Source of the DNA: Butyrivibrio proteoclasticus
Lineage (GTDB): Bacteria > Bacillota > Clostridia > Lachnospirales > Lachnospiraceae
NCBI RefSeq assembly: GCF_900115735.1
Contig: NZ_FOXO01000020.1
Span: 1-64,000 of the forward strand
Reading direction: 5' to 3'
DNA length: 64,000 bases
Part shown: positions 62,020 to 64,000 of the stretch, piece by piece
How the letters are laid out: each line of letters starts with the position of its first letter
How positions within the stretch are numbered: the first letter of the stretch is position 1
The notes under the pieces: generated by a model
Seen by the model: the letters and a program-made list of their open reading frames with translations, nothing else
What the model was told of the DNA's origin: nothing
Database searches by the model: none
Position numbers and translations under genes: made by a program

Positions 62020-62565
62020 ATGGCAAAGGTTGAATTAAAAAAGCCTGTAGTTGAAGAAATTTCAGAGAAGATTAAAGACGCTCAGGCTGTCGTACTTGTA
62101 GATCACCGCGGACTTACTGTTGCACAGGATACTGAGCTTCGTAAGAAACTTCGTGAAGAAGGCGTAACATATAAGGTTTACAAGAATACGATGATGAACT
62201 TCGCATTCCAGGGAACAGATTTTGAGCAGCTTAAGGATCTCCTTAATGGTCCTAGCGCAATGGCTGTATCTGCAACAGATCCAGCAGCTCCTGCTCGTGT
62301 TCTTTATGAGTTTGCTAAGACTGCTAAGGCTCTCGAGATTAAAGGTGGTGTTATAGAAGGTAAGTTCTACGACGCTGCTGCAATGAGTGACATTGCAACA
62401 ATTCCTTCAAGGGATGTTCTTCTTTCAAGATTGCTTGGTTCTATGCAGTCACCTATTACAAACTTCGCTCGTGTTATCAAGCAGATTGCTGAAAAAGATG
62501 GCGAAGGTACAACAGAAGAAGCTCCAGCTGAAGAGGCTGCAGCAGAAGCACCAGCAGCAGAATAA
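62020..62565 (+). CDS. rplJ: 50S ribosomal protein L10
   Basis: This 181-aa L10 has the RNA-binding domain (KKPVVEEISEKIKDAQAVVL, VDHRGLTVAQDTELRKKLRE) and a Glu/Ala-rich C-terminal helix for L7/L12 dimers. The tail (EEAPAEEAAAEAPAAE) is longer and richer in Ala and Glu than usual. The ribosome site is AAGGAGG. It is controlled by the leader upstream. Confidence 0.96.
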   Translation: MAKVELKKPVVEEISEKIKDAQAVVLVDHRGLTVAQDTELRKKLREEGVTYKVYKNTMMNFAFQGTDFEQLKDLLNGPSAMAVSATDPAAPARVLYEFAKTAKALEIKGGVIEGKFYDAAAMSDIATIPSRDVLLSRLLGSMQSPITNFARVIKQIAEKDGEGTTEEAPAEEAAAEAPAAE

Positions 62566-62636
62566 TTTGTTTGCGCGGTTCGCTTAACAAAAACTTAACA
62601 ATAAATTTTTAATTATACTATACGGAGGTATATAAA

Positions 62637-63011
62637 ATGGCAAAGTTATCTACAGCAGAAATTATTGATGCTATCAAAGAGTTAACAGTTCTTGAGTTAA
62701 ATGATCTCGTAAAGGCTTGCGAGGAAGAGTTCGGCGTATCTGCAGCAGCAGGCGTTGTAGTTGCAGCAGCTCCTGGAGCAGCAGCAGCTGGTGAAGAGAA
62801 GACAGAGTTCAATGTTGAACTTACAGAAGTTGGTCCTAACAAGGTTAAGGTTATCAAGGTTGTTCGTGAGCTTACAGGTCTTGGTCTTAAGGAAGCAAAG
62901 GAACTCGTTGATGGAGCTCCTAAGATGATCAAAGAGAACGCTTCTAAGGCAGAAGCTGATGACATCAAGGCTAAGGTTGAGGCTGAAGGCGCTAAGGTTA
63001 CTCTTAAGTAA
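62637..63011 (+). CDS. rplL: 50S ribosomal protein L7/L12
   Basis: This 124-aa L7/L12 has an N-terminal dimer helix ([20 protein letters not shown]), an Ala-rich hinge ([18 protein letters not shown]) and the conserved C-terminal domain ([20 protein letters not shown]). It recruits elongation factors. It is co-transcribed with rplJ and ends in a strong terminator. Confidence 0.97.
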   Translation: MAKLSTAEIIDAIKELTVLELNDLVKACEEEFGVSAAAGVVVAAAPGAAAAGEEKTEFNVELTEVGPNKVKVIKVVRELTGLGLKEAKELVDGAPKMIKENASKAEADDIKAKVEAEGAKVTLK

Positions 63012-63050
63012 TTTTTTGATCTTCGAATTTAATCAGAAAAACATAATGGG

Positions 63051-63090
63051 CGGTTTACACAAGGCAACTTGTGTAAGCCGTTTTTTTCTT
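63051..63090 (+). terminator. Terminator after rplL
   Basis: CGGTTTACACAAG pairs with CTTGTGTAAGCCG around GCAA, followed by TTTTTTT. Confidence 0.92.
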
Positions 63091-63251
63091 TCGTATGATT
63101 GGTTGGAAAAGATGAGTATTATTTACAACTTCTTGCCAAAAAAACGGAAATCGCCCGCAAGATTCTGGCTTTGCCAGATATGCTTTCATCTAAAGATGAA
63201 ACCTATGATTTTTTAGCATTTTAACTCAAATTTATGTTTTAAAGAAAATGC

Positions 63252-63280
63252 TTGACACAAATTTTTATTCGATGTATTAT
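63252..63280 (+). promoter_or_regulatory. Promoter of rpoB
   Basis: TTGACA and TATTAT are separated by exactly 17 nt. About 100 nt of leader with two T-rich runs lies between it and the rpoB ATG. In this genome rpoB therefore has its own promoter after the rplL terminator. Confidence 0.78.
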
Positions 63281-63385
63281 GGATAATGCACTATTGTGGT
63301 GTGGTGGGCTTTTTTGCGCGCTTTTTTAAAGTGCTCTAAAATGCCTCTTTTCCACTACTAAAAAATAAGAACGGGGTGAATGTCA

Positions 63386-64000
63386 ATGGAAAAAAACAGA
63401 TTACATCCTACCGGCTCTGGTAAAAATATTCGTATGAGTTTCCAGCGCCAGAAGGAAGTCCTGGAGATGCCAAACCTTATTGAAGTTCAGAAGAACTCCT
63501 ACCAATGGTTTCTTGACGAAGGCTTGAAAGAAGTCTTTGACGATATCTCTCCAATTGAAGATTACAGTGGTAAGCTTAGTCTTGAATTTGTTGATTTCAA
63601 ACTTTGCGAAGACGAAATTGATAAGAATAAGAATACTATTGAGAAATGTAAAGAGAGAGATGCTACTTTTGCAGCGCCATTAAAGGTTAAGGTACGTCTT
63701 CATAATAAGGAAAAAGATGAGATTACTGAACATGAGATCTTCATGGGCGATCTTCCTCTTATGACTGCAACTGGTACCTTTGTTATCAATGGAGCTGAGA
63801 GAGTTATTGTCAGCCAGTTGGTTCGTTCACCCGGTATCTATTACGATATTACATACGATAAGATTGGTAAAGAGCTTATCGCATGTACAGTCATCCCTAA
63901 TAGAGGAGCATGGCTTGAATATGAGACAGACTCTAATGATGTGTTCTATGCAAGAGTAGACAGAACAAGAAAAGTTCCGGTTACTGTACTTATCAGAGCA
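63386..64000 (+). CDS. rpoB: DNA-directed RNA polymerase subunit beta (5' part)
   Basis: The 205 visible codons start [20 protein letters not shown] and include [20 protein letters not shown] and FIGDLP-type [20 protein letters not shown], followed by [15 protein letters not shown], all diagnostic of RpoB. The start ATG follows GGGGTGA. The gene is cut by the window edge, so the rest (about 1,000 residues) is not seen. The rplL terminator and its own promoter lie upstream. Confidence 0.96.
   Translation, partial: MEKNRLHPTGSGKNIRMSFQRQKEVLEMPNLIEVQKNSYQWFLDEGLKEVFDDISPIEDYSGKLSLEFVDFKLCEDEIDKNKNTIEKCKERDATFAAPLKVKVRLHNKEKDEITEHEIFMGDLPLMTATGTFVINGAERVIVSQLVRSPGIYYDITYDKIGKELIACTVIPNRGAWLEYETDSNDVFYARVDRTRKVPVTVLIRA

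Noticed and set aside
1-64000. CRISPR array
   Set aside because: I looked for regularly spaced direct repeats; only the dispersed families described were found, with no spacer-repeat pattern and no cas genes.

Overview
The window looks like a chromosomal segment of a low-GC Lachnospiraceae bacterium, most likely Butyrivibrio or a close relative. This is inferred from the ptb-buk butyrate pair, the Firmicutes-type order rpmG-secE-nusG-rplK-rplA...rplJ-rplL-rpoB with an L10 leader, an acyltransferase carrying a DUF6273-like tail, and strong AGGAGG-type ribosome binding sites. No rRNA is present, so the genus is not proven.

Region 1 (1-700) is a tRNA cluster: Asn, Glu, Met, Val, Leu. Region 2 (700-19,800) is an accessory island downstream of tRNA-Leu. 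Four further copies of the tRNA-Leu 3' end, three of them with its terminator, sit near 7.2, 9.2, 17.8 and 19.7 kb and cut the island into modules. The modules carry an MNT-HEPN toxin-antitoxin pair with an AEP primase-helicase (TOTE-like) protein; a base and nucleotide clean-up trio (hypoxanthine/uracil DNA glycosylase, HIT, Nudix); a mixed set (DUF4869, methyltransferase, P-loop kinase, GNAT, broken HIT, Pcp-like, SEC-C, truncated ABC permease); and a divergent XRE unit followed by a PBECR4-like nuclease behind a structured leader and terminator. No recombinase gene is visible. Many genes are truncated or frameshifted.

Region 3 (19,800-26,000) holds small membrane proteins, a truncated CaCA exchanger, YitT, and a roughly 4.1-kb composite transposon. 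The transposon has an IS4-family IS at one end, a 308-bp MITE-like end at the other, and is bounded by a 10-bp direct repeat. It carries decayed cargo (MotA/TolQ-like pseudogene, LuxR-type regulator, parvulin-like lipoprotein or anchor protein, ICMT fragment).

Region 4 (26,000-44,400) is core: AGCS and NSS sodium symporters, acyltransferase, GT2, thioesterase, phosphate butyryltransferase and butyrate kinase (butyryl-CoA to butyrate plus ATP), SecA, RF2, a diguanylate cyclase, a MoxR-DUF58-DUF4129 unit and a lipoprotein. Region 5 (44,400-57,600) is surface glycan: GT2, RfbG, RfbH and an SDR for a CDP-3,6-dideoxyhexose, a GT2-methyltransferase fusion, an XRE regulator, UDP-galactopyranose mutase, a FliD-like protein, a GT-C-like membrane protein and a GT2-GtrA protein. 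Region 6 (57,600-64,000) is the translation/transcription block, with a CapA-family gene inserted between rplA and rplJ; rpoB runs off the end.

The most unusual content is non-coding. One repeat family (about 145 nt; 27.6, 51.4 and 61.6 kb) changes sequence in its stems with base-pair compensation and keeps two competing pairings for its 3' arm. A second family of about 31-nt hairpins (100, 145, 7092 and 7136) keeps a fixed 13-nt loop and a T.T mismatch while the stems covary. A third candidate is the RNA leader and terminator in front of the PBECR4-like gene, which resembles the layout of a type III toxin-antitoxin locus.
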